Both the position numbers and the translations under genes were made by a program. Below are positions 16,507 to 24,707 of a stretch of DNA of 64,000 nt, in pieces. How positions within the stretch are numbered: the first letter of the stretch is position 1; each line of letters begins with the position of its first letter. The notes below the pieces were generated by a model. The model had not been told where the DNA came from. It did not search any database and saw only the letters and a list, made by a program, of their open reading frames with translations. The stretch is from RUG563 sp045590215 (GTDB lineage: Bacteria > Bacillota > Clostridia > Christensenellales > Aristaeellaceae), in contig JAZNQO010000023.1 in NCBI GenBank assembly GCA_045590215.1, positions 1 through 64,000 of the forward strand. Reading direction: 5' to 3'.

Positions 16507-18316
16507 AGGTTCCTTCCTCCTCTCTGAATTCTTCTTCCAGGGAAGATTGAATGTTGAAGATGCGGCTGTATAAACCGCCGGAGTGAATCAGCTCTTCGTG
16601 AGTGCCCTGCTCCTGAATGCGGCCGTTTTCCATCACCAGAATCAAATCCGCCTGGGACAGCGTCACAATGCGGTGGCTGATGATGATGGTGGTCACGTCT
16701 TTGCTGTGCTTTTTCAGGGCAGCACGGATTTGGGCATCCGTTTCTGTATCCACAGCGGACAGGGAATCGTCAAAGATCATCACGTCATTTTCCTTCATCA
16801 GGGTACGAGCAATGGCCATACGCTGCTTCTGGCCGCCGGAAAGGGTCACGCCGCGCTCGCCAACCAGCGTATCAAAGCCCTTTTCACTCTCCAGGATAAA
16901 TTCCTTGGCAGCAGCATCTGTCACCGCCCGGTCGATTTCTTCGTCGGTGTAATGCTCTCTTGCAATGCCTACGTTTTCCTTCAGCGTTCTGGAATAGAGG
17001 AACGGCTCTTGCAGCACAAGCCCCACACGGGAGCGCAGGTAGCTTCTGTCAATCTGATTGATGGGCGTACCGCCAATGCGGATTTCGCCCTTTTGCGGTT
17101 CAAACAGTCGCTGCATCAAATGCACCACGCTGGATTTACCGCTGCCGGTGGCACCGAGAATGGCCACGGTTTTGCCGGCCGGGATGGTGAAACACATATC
17201 CTGCAGCACATTCCGCTTTTCGTCATAGCCGAAGGTCACATGATCAAACACAATATCCCCCTTCAGGGAAGGCTTGATGGCATTGGGTTCTTCCGGCTCC
17301 GTGGGGGCGGAGAGAATCTCCGAAATACGGCCAATGGCCACGCTGGACTTCCCGGCATCAGAAAGGATGCGACCCAGCTGCCTAATGGGCCAGAGCAGCT
17401 TCCAGATATAGGACGTGAAAATGGTGAGGGTACCGATGGTGATGTCTCCCCGGATGGCGAAAATCACGCACACCACCAGCGTAATCATGGATTGCAGCAT
17501 GCTCAGGGCATCGCTGGTGGCCCAGTAAACCGCCAGCAAATTACACACCCGGAAATTCTTCTTCCGAAAATCTTCATTCACCACGGCGAATTTTTCCACT
17601 TCGTGCTCCTGCCTGCCAAAGGCGCGTACAACACGCACCCCGGTCAGATTTTCCTGCAATACGGCACTGAGCTTGCCTTCTGCTTCATCCGTCAGCCGGA
17701 AGGATTTGATAACCCATTTGAAAAACAGCCATGCAAAGAGAAACAACCCCGGAATCATAATCATGCTGATTAAAGTGATTTTCACATTTTCCCGGAACAG
17801 ATAAAACAGAGCCGTGGAAATCATCAGGAATGCGTTGACCACCTGCATCAATTGCATGGACAGAAAGCGGCGCACCATTTCCACGTCGGACGTGCAACGC
17901 TGCACCATGTCCCCCGTTTCCGCTTTCACATGATAGGAAAAGGGCAGCTTCTGGATGTGGCCATACAGCTTTTCACGCAGCGTCAGGGCCACGTTTTCGC
18001 CGGCCACGCTCTGCGCCCTGCCCTTGCCAAAGGAAAAGACGCCACTGATGATATTGAGCAGCACCAGCGCAAGGCCCACAATCCAAAGGTTTTTCGCCAT
18101 AAACTCTTTGCCGCCAAAGCCGTCAATCCACCCGTTGATAAAGCCGGGCATACGGCTGGGCAAGCCTTGCAGATAATGGTCAATGGTTTCCGCCATCAAA
18201 ATGGGCGTGACAAACTCAATCAGCACCGTAAACACCGTACAGATCAAAGCCACAATAAAATAGCCGATATTGGCTGCAAATAAGTGCCGCAAAAGGCGCG
18301 GCCCAGGCTTTCGCAT
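16493..18316 (-). CDS. ABC exporter half-transporter, first subunit (BmrC/LmrC/TM287-like, degenerate Walker B)
   Basis: Partner subunit, 607 residues, with six N-terminal helices (about 20-310) and an ATPase domain: Walker A VAILGATGSGKSSVVHLM, canonical signature LSGGQKQRMAIARTL, Walker B MIFDDSLSAVD. The glutamate after the Walker B aspartate is replaced by aspartate, the mark of the non-hydrolysing site in heterodimeric exporters. The frame is open from 18391, but the ATG at 18316 has AGGAGG 9 bases before it and gives the normal length. Upstream lie a 23-codon leader peptide and an attenuator, as in B. subtilis bmrB-bmrCD, so expression is probably induced when translation is inhibited (inference). 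Confidence 0.93.
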   Translation of the reverse strand: MRKPGPRLLRHLFAANIGYFIVALICTVFTVLIEFVTPILMAETIDHYLQGLPSRMPGFINGWIDGFGGKEFMAKNLWIVGLALVLLNIISGVFSFGKGRAQSVAGENVALTLREKLYGHIQKLPFSYHVKAETGDMVQRCTSDVEMVRRFLSMQLMQVVNAFLMISTALFYLFRENVKITLISMIMIPGLFLFAWLFFKWVIKSFRLTDEAEGKLSAVLQENLTGVRVVRAFGRQEHEVEKFAVVNEDFRKKNFRVCNLLAVYWATSDALSMLQSMITLVVCVIFAIRGDITIGTLTIFTSYIWKLLWPIRQLGRILSDAGKSSVAIGRISEILSAPTEPEEPNAIKPSLKGDIVFDHVTFGYDEKRNVLQDMCFTIPAGKTVAILGATGSGKSSVVHLMQRLFEPQKGEIRIGGTPINQIDRSYLRSRVGLVLQEPFLYSRTLKENVGIAREHYTDEEIDRAVTDAAAKEFILESEKGFDTLVGERGVTLSGGQKQRMAIARTLMKENDVMIFDDSLSAVDTETDAQIRAALKKHSKDVTTIIISHRIVTLSQADLILVMENGRIQEQGTHEELIHSGGLYSRIFNIQSSLEEEFREEEGTYATV

Positions 18317-18379
18317 AAACTTATTTCCTCCTGAACATTCTTTTGTTTTCCCTTTCGCCCCCCACCGCAAAAGGGCATG

Positions 18380-18415
18380 AAAAAAGGCCATCAGCCATTT
18401 GCAGCCGATAGCCTT
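18380..18415 (-). terminator. Attenuator terminator upstream of the ABC exporter
   Basis: On the minus strand AAGGCTATCGGC (18415-18404) pairs over 12 positions, two as G-U, with GCTGATGGCCTT (18395-18384) around an 8-base loop, followed by six T. It lies between the leader peptide stop and the first exporter gene, with no gene end in between, so it is a conditional terminator. Confidence 0.88.
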
Positions 18416-18449
18416 GTTACATCAAAAAAGACAGCTTTTTATAACAGGC
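18411..18449 (-). promoter_or_regulatory. Candidate antiterminator hairpin overlapping leader-peptide stop codon
   Basis: On the minus strand GCCTGTTA (18449-18442, last codons of the leader ORF) can pair with TAACAAGGC (18419-18411) with one bulge, enclosing a second stem AAAAAG/CTTTTT. Its 3' arm uses AAGGC (18415-18411), the base of the terminator stem, so the two structures exclude each other. A ribosome at the leader stop would mask the 5' arm and favour termination; one stalled earlier would favour readthrough. This is inferred from pairing. Confidence 0.7.
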
Positions 18450-18510
18450 GGCCGCAAACAGACGCAAAAACATCTGCCAATACGTTCATACGGTACACTT
18501 TGTTCATCAT
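18439..18510 (-). CDS. Regulatory leader peptide (23 codons) upstream of the ABC exporter
   Basis: A small open frame ATG ATG AAC AAA GTG TAC CGT ... CGC CTG TTA TAA, giving a 23-residue peptide that starts MMNKVYRMNVL and ends CGRLL. AAAGGAGG (18526-18519) lies 8 bases before the first ATG, one of the best ribosome sites in the window. The stop falls inside the 5' arm of the antiterminator, and the exporter attenuator follows 24 bases later. The layout matches ribosome-mediated attenuation of drug exporters, in which antibiotic-stalled ribosomes let transcription proceed. I do not recognise the peptide itself. It is not a membrane protein or toxin by appearance. Confidence 0.82.
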   Translation of the reverse strand: MMNKVYRMNVLADVFASVCGRLL

Positions 18511-18620
18511 GTTCGCAGCCTCCTTTCTCAAAATTCTTTCAAAGTTCATAGGCAGTATATAATGTCCATTTCCATTTGTCAAGGTTTTTTGCATTTTTTT
18601 GTGCAAACGATGGTTTTTTC

Positions 18621-18650
18621 TTGCAAATAGAGAAAGGAGTATGCTATAAT
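18621..18650 (+). promoter_or_regulatory. Promoter of ileS
   Basis: TTGCAA (18621-18626), 18 bases, TATAAT (18645-18650). Only about 30 bases separate the predicted transcription start from ileS, so there is no room for a T-box. Confidence 0.65.
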
Positions 18651-18688
18651 ATTCGATGTATGCAAATGACTATTAGGGGGTAATTGTC

Positions 18689-21600
18689 TTGAAATTCCAC
18701 GAGCTGGACAGCAAGCCGAATTTTTCTCAGATTCAGCCTGACATTTTGAAGTTCTGGGAAGAAAACCATATTTTTGAAAAATCCCTGAAAGATAAAAAGG
18801 GCGAAACCGTCTTCTACGATGGCCCTCCTTTCCCCACCGGCAAGCCCCATCACGGCACAGTGCTGGTTTCCTTTATCAAGGATATGATTGCCCGTTACTG
18901 GACCATGCGGGGTACGTCCGTTCCCCGTGTGTGGGGGTGGGACTGCCACGGCCTGCCCATTGAAAACCTGGCCGAAAAGACACTGGGCATCGAAGATAAA
19001 TCCGTCATCGAAAAATCCACCTCCCATCAGGCGGCGGACGAATGCACCTGCCATCATGAGGAAGGCTGCGACTGCCATCATAATCAGCTGTGGCTGGATG
19101 CCGTCGTGAAGGCAGAAGAAGAAGCTGCCCGTAATGAGTGGAGCAAAAACATGCACGTCGGCATGGCCGCTTTCAACGACGAATGCCATAAGATCGTTTC
19201 CGCCAATAACGATTCCTGGCGTGAATACGTCACCGAAATGGCCCGCTGGGTGGATTATGATAACGCCTACAAGACCATGAACCCCTCCTTTATGGAAAGC
19301 GTGATGTGGGCTTTCAAAACCTGCTATGACAAGGGCTATATCTATCGCGATTTCCGTGTCACGCCCTATTGCACCCATTGCGAAACTTCCCTTTCCATTT
19401 CCGATACCCGTGAAAGCGATTCCACCCGCCCCCGGCAGGATCGCTGGATCATTGGCAAATTCCGCTCCACTTCCGAAGCGGCCATTGATGGCAAGCCCGT
19501 TTGCTATCTGGCATGGACAACTACCCCCTGGACGCTGCCCAGCAATCTGTGCCTGGCCGTTGGCGAAAAGCTGACCTATGCCTATGTGGACGTGGGCGAA
19601 GAAATTTTCGTCGCCTGCAAAAACACCATCAGCAAATATAAGAACGTCTTCGGTCAGGAACCCGTGATCGTGAAGGAAGTATCCGGCACGGAACTGGTTG
19701 GCAATACCTACGAACCCATCCTGCCCTACTTTGCCGAAATGAAGGACAAGGGTGCTTTCAAAATCGTCACCGCCGATTATGTGGACGACAGCGAAGGCGT
19801 GGGCATCGTGCACACCGCCCCTGCCTTTGGTGAAGACGACTATTGGACCTGCAAAAAGTACGGCATTCCCATGGTGAACCCCGTGGATGCCAAGGGCCAC
19901 TTCACCGAAGAAATCACCGATTTCTATGAAGAAGGCAAGGAAAAGAACGTTATCGAAATGAACCCGGTGATCATCCGCTTCCTGTATGAAAATAACAAGG
20001 CTGTGGCGGATGGCACCATCGAGCATAACTATCCCCACTGCTGGCGTTGCAAGCGTCCCTTGATTTACAAAGCCATGGACGCTTGGTATTTCAACATCGA
20101 CATGCTGAAAGACCGCCTCATCGAAACCAACGAAGATATCAACTGGATTCCCGAAACGGTGAAGCACGGCCGCTTCGGCCAGTGGCTGCAGAATGCCCGT
20201 GACTGGAACATCTCCCGCAACCGCTATTGGTCCACCCCCATCCCCATCTGGGAATGTGAGTGCTGCGGCAAGCGGGTGGTGCTTGGCAGCGTGGCTGAAA
20301 TCGAAGAAAAGAGCGGCATCCATCTGACGGACTTGCACCGCCAGTATATGGATTTGGTCACCTTCCCCTGCGAATGTGGCCACACCATGAAGCGTGTGCC
20401 GGAAGTATTGGACTGCTGGTTTGAAAGCGGTTCCGTTACCTTCGCCCAGAAGCACTATCCCTTTGAAAACAAGGATTGGTTTGAAACCCACTTCCCCTGT
20501 GATTTCATTGTGGAATACACCGGCCAGATTCGCTGCTGGTTCTATTATATGCACGTGATGGCCGTGGCTCTGTTTGACCGTCCTGCTTTCAAAAACTGCA
20601 TCGTCCACGGCACCCTGCTTGCCAAGGACGGCAAAAAGTTCTCCAAGTCCTCCAAGAACTATACCGACCCCATGGAGCTGATGCGTAGATTCGGTACGGA
20701 CGCCTTCCGGCTGTACCTGTACCAGAGCAACGCCATGCTGCTGGGCGACCTTCGCTTTGACGAAGCCGGCATTGCCGATGCCTATCAGCAGCTGATTGCG
20801 CCCCTTTGGAGTGCCTGCAATTTCTTCATTTCCTACGCCAATGTGGACGATTATCAGGGCGATGTGAATAAGCTGCCCGTTTCCGATAATCAATTGGATA
20901 AGTGGATGCTGGCCAAGCTTTACGAAACGGAAAAGCAGATTACTTCCGCCATGGACGCCTATCAGGTGGATCAGTTCGTTACGCCCCTCATTTCTCTGGT
21001 GGACGGCTTGACCAACTGGTTTATCCGCCGTTCCCGCCGCCGTTTCTGGGGCAGCGGCATGGACGCCGATAAACAGGCCGCCTATGACACGCTGTATTAT
21101 GTGCTGGTGAACACCATCCGGTTGTATGCCCCCGTGGCTCCCATCATGGCAGAGCACCTCTATCGCATCCTGACAGGCGAAGAATCCGTCCATCTGGCAG
21201 ATTGGCCGCAGATTGCTGACAGCTTCAAAGATGAACAGCTTTTGCAGCAGGTGTCCTTGGTTATGGACATCATCGGCCTTGCCCGTTCCATCCGCAGCAA
21301 AAACAATGTGAAGAACCGTCAGCCCCTGCCCCTTTTGCAGGTCGCTCTCAATGATAAGGCACAGAACGCCGTGGTGGAAGATTTCAAAACCATCATTGCG
21401 GAAGAATTGAACGTGAAAGAGCTGGAAGTGATGGACGATGTGGAAAAGATCGCTACCGTCAAGTACGCTCCCTTCTTCGACGCCATCCGCAATAAGTATC
21501 CCACCCAGATTCCCCTCATCATCAAGGCCATCAAGAGCAATCAGTTCAAGGTGGAAGGCGATAAGGCACTGCTGAATATCAATGGCGAATATCAGGCCTT

Positions 21601-21943
21601 TGACAGCGATGTGCTGCTCGTCACCTATGCCGCCAAGGCTGGCATGCACGTGGCCGGGGATAAGGGCGTGGTTGTATCTCTTGATATGACGGTAACGGAA
21701 GAGCTGCGCCGAGAAGGCTTGGCTCGTGACATCGTGCGCCGTATTCAGGACGCCAGAAAGCAGCTGGGCTGCGAAATCACAGACCGCATCACCATCGCCG
21801 TCGCTTCCGGCAGTCTCCCCGAAGGCTGGCAGGATTACATCTGCGGCGAAACCTTGAGCACCATCGCCACCATCGAAAACGAAGATATGCTCATCGAACT
21901 TTTCGAGGGCGAAGAAGCGGTGGCCATCCGGATTAAAAAATAA
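18689..21943 (+). CDS. ileS: Isoleucyl-tRNA synthetase, eukaryote-like (IleS2) type
   Basis: Charges tRNA-Ile, 1084 residues. The class I HIGH region is PPFPTGKPHHGTVL at about 46-59 and the KMSKS loop is KFSKSSKNYTDP at about 650, the pattern of the type 2 (eukaryotic-like) enzymes that are often mupirocin-resistant, rather than KMSKSxGN. The editing domain (about 250-450) includes AWTTTPWTLPSN. An unusual Cys/His-rich stretch at 119-131 (CTCHHEEGCDCHH) interrupts the N-terminal region. The start is TTG at 18689 behind AGGGGG; no ATG fits. There is no T-box. A 1001-residue antisense open frame is only a shadow of the coding bias. Confidence 0.95.
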   Translation: MKFHELDSKPNFSQIQPDILKFWEENHIFEKSLKDKKGETVFYDGPPFPTGKPHHGTVLVSFIKDMIARYWTMRGTSVPRVWGWDCHGLPIENLAEKTLGIEDKSVIEKSTSHQAADECTCHHEEGCDCHHNQLWLDAVVKAEEEAARNEWSKNMHVGMAAFNDECHKIVSANNDSWREYVTEMARWVDYDNAYKTMNPSFMESVMWAFKTCYDKGYIYRDFRVTPYCTHCETSLSISDTRESDSTRPRQDRWIIGKFRSTSEAAIDGKPVCYLAWTTTPWTLPSNLCLAVGEKLTYAYVDVGEEIFVACKNTISKYKNVFGQEPVIVKEVSGTELVGNTYEPILPYFAEMKDKGAFKIVTADYVDDSEGVGIVHTAPAFGEDDYWTCKKYGIPMVNPVDAKGHFTEEITDFYEEGKEKNVIEMNPVIIRFLYENNKAVADGTIEHNYPHCWRCKRPLIYKAMDAWYFNIDMLKDRLIETNEDINWIPETVKHGRFGQWLQNARDWNISRNRYWSTPIPIWECECCGKRVVLGSVAEIEEKSGIHLTDLHRQYMDLVTFPCECGHTMKRVPEVLDCWFESGSVTFAQKHYPFENKDWFETHFPCDFIVEYTGQIRCWFYYMHVMAVALFDRPAFKNCIVHGTLLAKDGKKFSKSSKNYTDPMELMRRFGTDAFRLYLYQSNAMLLGDLRFDEAGIADAYQQLIAPLWSACNFFISYANVDDYQGDVNKLPVSDNQLDKWMLAKLYETEKQITSAMDAYQVDQFVTPLISLVDGLTNWFIRRSRRRFWGSGMDADKQAAYDTLYYVLVNTIRLYAPVAPIMAEHLYRILTGEESVHLADWPQIADSFKDEQLLQQVSLVMDIIGLARSIRSKNNVKNRQPLPLLQVALNDKAQNAVVEDFKTIIAEELNVKELEVMDDVEKIATVKYAPFFDAIRNKYPTQIPLIIKAIKSNQFKVEGDKALLNINGEYQAFDSDVLLVTYAAKAGMHVAGDKGVVVSLDMTVTEELRREGLARDIVRRIQDARKQLGCEITDRITIAVASGSLPEGWQDYICGETLSTIATIENEDMLIELFEGEEAVAIRIKK

Positions 21944-21945
21944 GT

Positions 21946-21979
21946 AAACAAAAGGAGTCCAATAGGGCTCCTTTGTTTC
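21946..21979 (+). terminator. Terminator after ileS
   Basis: AAACAAAAGGAG (21946-21957) pairs with CTCCTTTGTTT (from 21969) around TCCAATAGGG. It overlaps the leader of the next gene, so partial readthrough is possible. Confidence 0.65.
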
Positions 21980-21996
21980 ATCAGACGGAGGTTTTT

Positions 21997-22953
21997 ATGG
22001 AATTTTTCAATGCCTACACATGGGGGCACGGCTCCCATCGGGGTTTCACGCAAAAAAGCGACGCATGGAAGCACTCCATGGACGAAATGGTCTTGTCTTC
22101 CGGTTGCGATACCCTGCTGCTCCCCGTTGCTGCCCGGCAGGATCACGCCTATTCCACCCAAGTGGATTTTGAAACAGACGATGTAATGAGCATGGACGAT
22201 GTGAAGGCTGTCTGTGCTTATGCCCGGAAAAAGGGACTGAAAATCATCATCAAGGCCATGGTCAATTGCCGGGACGGCTATTGGCGTGCCTATATCCGCT
22301 TCTTTGATACCTTCGTGCCCACGGAGCCCACATGGGCAGAATGGTTTGAAAGCTATTCCGCCTTCACTTCTGCCCTGGCAGAAACGGCAGAGGCAGTAAA
22401 CGCCGACCTTTTCTGCATCGGCTGTGAAATGGTAGGCACGGATCACCGGGCGGAGGAATGGCGCGCCCTGATTCAGGAAGTGCGCAAACGCTACCACGGC
22501 CCCGTCACCTATAACTGCGACAAATTTCAGGAAAACCATGTAACGTGGTGGGATGCGGTGGACGTGATTTCTTCCTCTGGCTATTATCCCATCGACCAGC
22601 TGGATAAGCACTTTGACCGCATCAAAGAAGTTTCCGAAAAATTTGACCGTCCCTTCATGTTCATGGAATGCGGCTGCCCCAGCCGTAACGGCAGCCAATA
22701 TGTGCCCAACAACTGGAACTTCGGCGGCGAGCTATCCCAAGAAGCCCAGCGGCTGTGGTTCGATGCGTTCTGCCAATGTATGCTGAAAAATCCGTGGGTA
22801 CGGGGTACCGGTTGGTGGGATTGGAGTGCCACGCATCTCTATGCCCCGGAAACCGCCATGGATAACAATGGCTACTGCACCTATAAAAAGCCTGCCGAGA
22901 AAGTGCTGCAGTCTTTCAGCGTAGCCATCCGCCGCCGGGAAAAGAACGATTGA
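21997..22953 (+). CDS. Glycoside hydrolase family 113-like protein (beta-mannanase family)
   Basis: A soluble 318-residue (beta/alpha)8 enzyme resembling GH113, whose characterised members are endo-beta-1,4-mannanases. The likely acid/base is E144 in LFCIGCEMVG and the nucleophile E224 in PFMFMECGCPSRNG, the expected ends of strands 4 and 7. DTLLLPVAARQDHAYSTQVDF near 38-58 also fits. There is no signal peptide, so it probably acts on imported oligosaccharides. The ATG at 21997 follows CGGAGG; an in-frame TTG at 21973 is less likely. A strong terminator follows. Mannan specificity is inferred from the family only. Confidence 0.8.
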   Translation: MEFFNAYTWGHGSHRGFTQKSDAWKHSMDEMVLSSGCDTLLLPVAARQDHAYSTQVDFETDDVMSMDDVKAVCAYARKKGLKIIIKAMVNCRDGYWRAYIRFFDTFVPTEPTWAEWFESYSAFTSALAETAEAVNADLFCIGCEMVGTDHRAEEWRALIQEVRKRYHGPVTYNCDKFQENHVTWWDAVDVISSSGYYPIDQLDKHFDRIKEVSEKFDRPFMFMECGCPSRNGSQYVPNNWNFGGELSQEAQRLWFDAFCQCMLKNPWVRGTGWWDWSATHLYAPETAMDNNGYCTYKKPAEKVLQSFSVAIRRREKND

Positions 22954-22956
22954 TGC

Positions 22957-22994
22957 AAAAAGCGATGTGATAAAAACAATCACATCGCTTTTCT
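22957..22994. terminator. Bidirectional terminator between the GH113 gene and the converging hypothetical gene
   Basis: AAAAGCGATGTGAT (22958-22971) pairs perfectly with ATCACATCGCTTTT (22979-22992), with A/T runs on both sides. Confidence 0.9.
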
Positions 22995-22997
22995 TTA

Positions 22998-23537
22998 TTA
23001 TTGAACCGCTTCTGTAAACTCCTGCATGGTCATGATTTCCATGCCCCCAAAGGCATCGCCCCATTGGAACGCCTGTTCTTTTCCTTCCCTGTCCTGCAAG
23101 CAAACTTCCAGAGGCTTGGGACAAACCAGCAAAACAGAACGCAGTTTCTTTTCCTCTAAAAATTCTTCTTGAAACGCATACTCCGGGAAATCGGCAGGCG
23201 TTGTGTTCGTATTGAATTTCACACGCAATAGCAGCCCCATCATCCTGCGGATGCTATATTTCCTTTCCGGGTGCAGGATCAGCCCTGAAAGCCGCCGGGG
23301 CACACCGAACAGCTTCACAGCATACACTTGCGTTTCCGTTTCCAGAACAAAGTCCGTTTTCTTGCCGTATCGGGTGCCGAAAAACCACAGTTTCTTTTTT
23401 CTCTGCAGGGTGTATTTTTTCTCCCTGCATAATTTTTCTATCTGCCCTGCACACTTTATCCGCTTTATCAGCCAGCGCAAAAGGGGCACTCCTGCATAAA
23501 GCACCGCTATGATCGCCATTAGATAGATGAAAAACAT
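22998..23537 (-). CDS. Hypothetical membrane-anchored protein
   Basis: 179 residues that I cannot assign. One N-terminal membrane helix (about 2-21, FFIYLMAIIAVLYAGVPLLRWL) is followed by a basic stretch and a soluble domain. The segment KTDFVLETETQVYAVKLFG at about 60-78 has the spacing of a nuclease-like (NERD or PD-(D/E)xK) core but lacks the expected acidic residue before the lysine, so this is only a faint resemblance. It is transcribed alone. AGGAGG precedes the ATG. Confidence 0.7.
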   Translation of the reverse strand: MFFIYLMAIIAVLYAGVPLLRWLIKRIKCAGQIEKLCREKKYTLQRKKKLWFFGTRYGKKTDFVLETETQVYAVKLFGVPRRLSGLILHPERKYSIRRMMGLLLRVKFNTNTTPADFPEYAFQEEFLEEKKLRSVLLVCPKPLEVCLQDREGKEQAFQWGDAFGGMEIMTMQEFTEAVQ

Positions 23538-23601
23538 CGTCGCACCTCCTCGTTTTTACATAAACACAGCAATAAATAAGGAATATTTATACATAAAATG
23601 C

Positions 23602-23638
23602 AAAATGTCCCACGCTCAATGGTGAGGGACATTTTTTT
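23602..23638. terminator. Stem-loop terminator downstream of the AraC-type gene
   Basis: AAAATGTCCC (23602-23611) and GGGACATTTT (23626-23635) form the stem, with the stronger T-run on the + side. Confidence 0.65.
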
Positions 23639-23653
23639 CGCGCTTCTTCCATT

Positions 23654-24490
23654 TTATTCTTCATCTTCCAAATCATCATCGGCGTTATGGATATTCATCT
23701 TTGCCCGATATTGCTTGGGGGGCATATGGCATTGGGCTAAAAACGCCCGGTGGAAAGTACGGGGGTTGCCATAGCCGCACAAGTATGCAATCTGGGAAAT
23801 GGAATTTGCCGGATCACGCAAAAGGTTGCAAGCCCGGTCTATCCGCAGCGTATTGATATACTGGCGGAAATTGATGTGCAGCTGCTGGGAGAAGATATGG
23901 GAAAGATGGATGCGGCTGATGCCAAGGGCATGCGCCACACTTTCCAAGGAAAGGGGTTCCGTGAAATGCTGGGAGATATAATGGAATACTTGGAAAGAAA
24001 GCCCCATTTCCACATGCTTATTAATGGAAGCCAGATTCATTGCTCCTAATAAATAGGAAAGAAACAGGTGCAAATACCCAATTTTCAGCCTTTCTACCTT
24101 ATCAGTGGGCAATTTCATCATTTTCCGCACCAGCTCTGCCGTTTCCGGATCCTGCTGATTAGCCGGCAGATAAGCACTCTTGGGCACCATGGTGCGGAAT
24201 GTATTATGAAATTCCTGAATCATGCCGGGCACGAAGATCATGGTCAGGCCATCAATATCTTCCTGCACTTCATCATAGCTGTGAGGTACCGTGGGAAACA
24301 CCACTGCGATATCCCCCGGCTGCAGGCTGACCTTCTCCCCCGCAATGGTCATCTTCAGATAGCCATAGGTGGGACATACGATTTCCACCACATCATGAAC
24401 GTGCATGGGAAAAGGATGTTCACAGATAGGGCCGAGAAAAAACTCGTTTAACTTGTCATATGGATTATCTTCATAAAACACAGAGGGCAT
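23654..24490 (-). CDS. AraC-family transcriptional regulator with cupin sensor domain
   Basis: 278 residues: an N-terminal AraC-type cupin (about 25-110, FPMHVHDVVEIVCPTYGYLKMTIAGEKVSLQPGDIAVVFPTVPHSY) that likely senses a sugar, and a C-terminal double helix-turn-helix (about 170-270, LSLESVAHALGISRIHLSHIFSQQ and ISQIAYLCGYGNPRTFHRAF). It diverges from the second sugar ABC importer, which it probably activates. Two ATGs compete: AAAGGATGTG, a near-match to the anti-16S sequence, overlaps the ATG at 24502, so 24490 is preferred. Its promoter is TTTACA-17-TAAACT at 24556-24528. Confidence 0.9.
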   Translation of the reverse strand: MPSVFYEDNPYDKLNEFFLGPICEHPFPMHVHDVVEIVCPTYGYLKMTIAGEKVSLQPGDIAVVFPTVPHSYDEVQEDIDGLTMIFVPGMIQEFHNTFRTMVPKSAYLPANQQDPETAELVRKMMKLPTDKVERLKIGYLHLFLSYLLGAMNLASINKHVEMGLSFQVFHYISQHFTEPLSLESVAHALGISRIHLSHIFSQQLHINFRQYINTLRIDRACNLLRDPANSISQIAYLCGYGNPRTFHRAFLAQCHMPPKQYRAKMNIHNADDDLEDEE

Positions 24491-24527
24491 TTTTTTGCAC
24501 ATCCTTTCTCATTTCTGTCCTGTTTGC

Positions 24528-24556
24528 AGTTTACAGCAAGTTTTCATCTTTGTAAA
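24528..24556 (-). promoter_or_regulatory. Promoter of the AraC-type regulator
   Basis: On the minus strand TTTACA (24556-24551), 17 bases, TAAACT (24533-24528). Confidence 0.55.
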
Positions 24557-24610
24557 GAAGAAGGATATTTTTGTCTCTTATCTGTTTTCTTAACGTACGA
24601 GCAACATAAA

Positions 24611-24656
24611 AGTTAACTATTATGAGTTAATCTTTTGCGCATGAATATTCTATAAT
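24611..24656 (+). promoter_or_regulatory. Activator-type promoter region of the second sugar importer
   Basis: TATAAT (24651-24656) has no recognisable -35. Two AGTTAA direct repeats (24611-24616 and 24625-24630) lie just upstream, where an AraC-type activator would bind. The assignment to the divergent regulator is an inference. Confidence 0.5.
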
Positions 24657-24707
24657 TGTATCAACTGGGAGAGATATTCCCAAAATATCAAAAAGGAGAG
24701 AGAAACA

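Noticed and set aside
18651..18688. T-box leader for ileS
   Set aside because: Only about 30 bases separate promoter and start codon; no T-box sequence or terminator is present.
18644..21649. 1001-codon open frame on the strand opposite ileS
   Set aside because: It mirrors ileS codon bias, has no ribosome site or domain, and ileS is unambiguous on the other strand.
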